Shown one piece after another: positions 62,877 to 64,000 of a stretch of 64,000 bases of DNA. This DNA comes from RH-AL1 sp965277735 (lineage in GTDB: Bacteria; Pseudomonadota; Alphaproteobacteria; Rhizobiales; Beijerinckiaceae), in assembly GCA_965277735.1 (NCBI GenBank), contig CBDIDO010000003.1:2232001-2296000 (forward strand). Reading direction: 5' to 3'. Position 1 is the first letter of the stretch. The number at the start of each line of letters is the position of its first letter. The notes below the pieces were generated by a model. That model was not told the origin of the DNA. It made no database searches and was given only the letters and a program-made list of their open reading frames with translations. The position numbers and the translations under genes were made by a program.

Positions 62877-63644
62877 GTGGCCAGCCGCTTCCTAGCCTAT
62901 GCCGTCGTCGCCTGTGGGCTGGTCACTCCTGCCGCTGGCGAGGAGAACGTCAGCCGCTCGCCCGTCGCGGCCTATCGCGCCTATGCCGCCGAGCAGGTGG
63001 ACATGCTGGCCCGCATGACCCGCGTCCTCGCCACGGACATCCGGGCCGGCAACCTCGGCGCCGCGCAGAACGAATTCGCGTCGACGCATCGCTACCTCGA
63101 GCGCATCCGGCCTCTCGTGCGGTTGCGACCCGAGCTCGAGCAGCGGATGGACGCGAGCGACGATGCCACGGGTTTCCGCCGCATCGAGCACGCGCTCTAC
63201 GTCGCGCATTCGACCGCCGACCTCGCCGCGACCGCCGATCGGCTCAATGCGGATGCGGGCCGAATGAAGCAGGAGGTCGCGACCCTTCCGATGTCTTTTG
63301 ACATGCTTCTCGACGGCCCGGCGGCCGAGATCGACAGCGTGTCCGCGCGAGCGTTGTCAGGCGACAACGCGCCCTATGCCAAGACCGGCCTGTGGGATCT
63401 CGAAGCCGGGCTCGACGGCGCGCAGGCGATGGTGGCCGCGCTCAAGCCACGCGACCCGCTGCTCGGTGCGCGCATCTCGGCCGCGTTCGCCAAGGCGAGC
63501 AAGCAACTCGCGGCGGTCTCCGAAGGCTGCGGCTACAAGAGCTTCGATGCGCTGACGAGCGTGGACAAAGCGCATCTGCGCGAGGCGACGGCGTCGTTGT
63601 CGCGCGAGCTCGCCAAGCTGAAGACGACGACCGCGATCGACTGA
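62877..63644 (+). CDS. Imelysin/EfeO-like (M75) periplasmic protein
   Basis: A 255-residue protein from GTG 62877, with GGAGA six bases upstream and a signal peptide (ending TPAAGEE). The EfeO/imelysin pattern is clear: YRAYAAEQVDMLARMTRVLA, AQNEFASTHRYLERIRPL, and GFRRIEHALYVAHS as the GFHRIE-type motif. Relatives bind iron or copper in the EfeUOB uptake system; efeU and efeB are not in this window. A longer frame from 62823 lacks a ribosome site. Confidence 0.8.
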   Translation: MASRFLAYAVVACGLVTPAAGEENVSRSPVAAYRAYAAEQVDMLARMTRVLATDIRAGNLGAAQNEFASTHRYLERIRPLVRLRPELEQRMDASDDATGFRRIEHALYVAHSTADLAATADRLNADAGRMKQEVATLPMSFDMLLDGPAAEIDSVSARALSGDNAPYAKTGLWDLEAGLDGAQAMVAALKPRDPLLGARISAAFAKASKQLAAVSEGCGYKSFDALTSVDKAHLREATASLSRELAKLKTTTAID

Positions 63645-63650
63645 AGCCGC

Positions 63651-63977
63651 TCAGCGCCGGCGGTTGTAGAAGATCACGAGGTCGGCCTTGTCGACGCGGC
63701 CGAGCATCGTGCGCGCCTCCTCGTCGAGCAGGTCGCGGTCGATCGCCTCGCCGCTCATCAGGTTGATGCGGTTCTGCCAGGCGAGCTTCTCGGCCTTCGT
63801 GGTGACGAGCTCGGCCTTCAGCATGGTGATCGACTTCTGGTACTCGTCGGACACCTTCAGGCCGCGATCGCCGTTGATCGCGTGCCAAACAAAATAGCCG
63901 CCGATCCCGCCGGAGACGAGATACAGGATCACGGGATAGGTGAAGCGGCGGAGCCGCGTGCGCACGACCATCCGCAA
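63651..63977 (-). CDS. ftsB: Cell division protein FtsB (DivIC-like)
   Basis: A 108-residue bitopic protein: one N-terminal membrane helix (about 14-33), a coiled coil (EYQKSITMLKAELVTTKAEK) and the terminal ARTMLGRVDKADLVIFY typical of alphaproteobacterial FtsB. It forms the FtsQLB divisome complex. M1 (63977) and M3 (63971) are both possible starts. Its stop is 6 bases from the convergent imelysin-like gene. Confidence 0.88.
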   Translation of the reverse strand: MRMVVRTRLRRFTYPVILYLVSGGIGGYFVWHAINGDRGLKVSDEYQKSITMLKAELVTTKAEKLAWQNRINLMSGEAIDRDLLDEEARTMLGRVDKADLVIFYNRRR

Positions 63978-64000
63978 TCCTTAACGCGGGCGGGTTAGCA

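Overview
The window is GC-rich chromosomal DNA from an alphaproteobacterium, most likely of the order Hyphomicrobiales (Rhizobiales). The evidence is gene order: ntrY-ntrX-(chrA pair)-dat-hfq-hflX, holB-metG-tatD-MBL-mazG, trpG-trpD-trpC-moaC-moeA, lexA-comEC-gltX-gltA and pdhA-pdhB-pdhC are arranged as in that group. PdhB carries its own lipoyl domain, and lexA has a GAAC-N7-GAAC SOS box; both are alphaproteobacterial traits. Genus cannot be fixed from the sequence. There are four tRNA genes (Glu, Pro, Arg, Asp), no rRNA and no CRISPR array.

Layout. 0-3.7 kb: a cut-off haloacid dehalogenase, glgX and a pirin. 4.1-5.1 kb: three tRNAs around an NDUFS4-like complex I subunit, then a Met/His-rich exported peptide. 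5.1-14.6 kb: ubiH-like hydroxylase, holB-metG-tatD-MBL, a dif-like site, a double cold-shock protein, mazG, DUF2842, heme A synthase and tRNA-Asp. 14.7-21 kb: periplasmic proteins, an epoxide-hydrolase-like enzyme, a frameshifted K+ channel, metY and a ParDE-like pair. 21-28.4 kb: one leftward operon ntrY, ntrX, chrA halves, dat, hfq, hflX. 28.6-34.6 kb: a Tat-exported phosphoesterase, then the coupled trpGDC-moaC-moeA run. 34.6-36.9 kb: BrnTA, DUF2459, YARHG and YjbQ genes. 52.9-64 kb: gltX, gltA, the pyruvate dehydrogenase genes, a low-complexity exported protein, a damaged dihydroxyacetone kinase, an imelysin/EfeO-like protein and ftsB.

Two mobile elements interrupt the core synteny. The first (36,897-45,786; 8,890 bp, visibly AT-richer) sits between yjbQ and lexA. 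It has imperfect terminal inverted repeats and an exact 14-bp flanking direct repeat that falls in the lexA promoter, over the SOS box. Its cargo is a three-gene operon (CCA/poly(A)-polymerase-type nucleotidyltransferase, APH-type kinase, membrane protein), a truncated repeat protein, an IS21-family insertion, the 3' end of a family-B DNA-polymerase-like gene and an AIPR/nuclease antiphage-type gene broken by one frameshift. Terminal repeats, a 14-bp target duplication and a PolB remnant recall casposon-type self-synthesizing elements, but no Cas1 or integrase is visible; the IS21 junction may have removed it. The second (about 47,863-51,706; 3.84 kb) is an IS1595-family element with 22-bp perfect inverted repeats and a 9-bp direct repeat. 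It carries passenger genes including a SLATT-type membrane effector and an HTH-like DUF6471 protein, and it splits comEC inside its competence domain.

Three genes (K+ channel, AIPR, SLATT) each need only a one-base change in a short homopolymer to be restored, so assembly error must be excluded before they are called pseudogenes. The dihydroxyacetone kinase is damaged by an internal deletion, and comEC by insertion.
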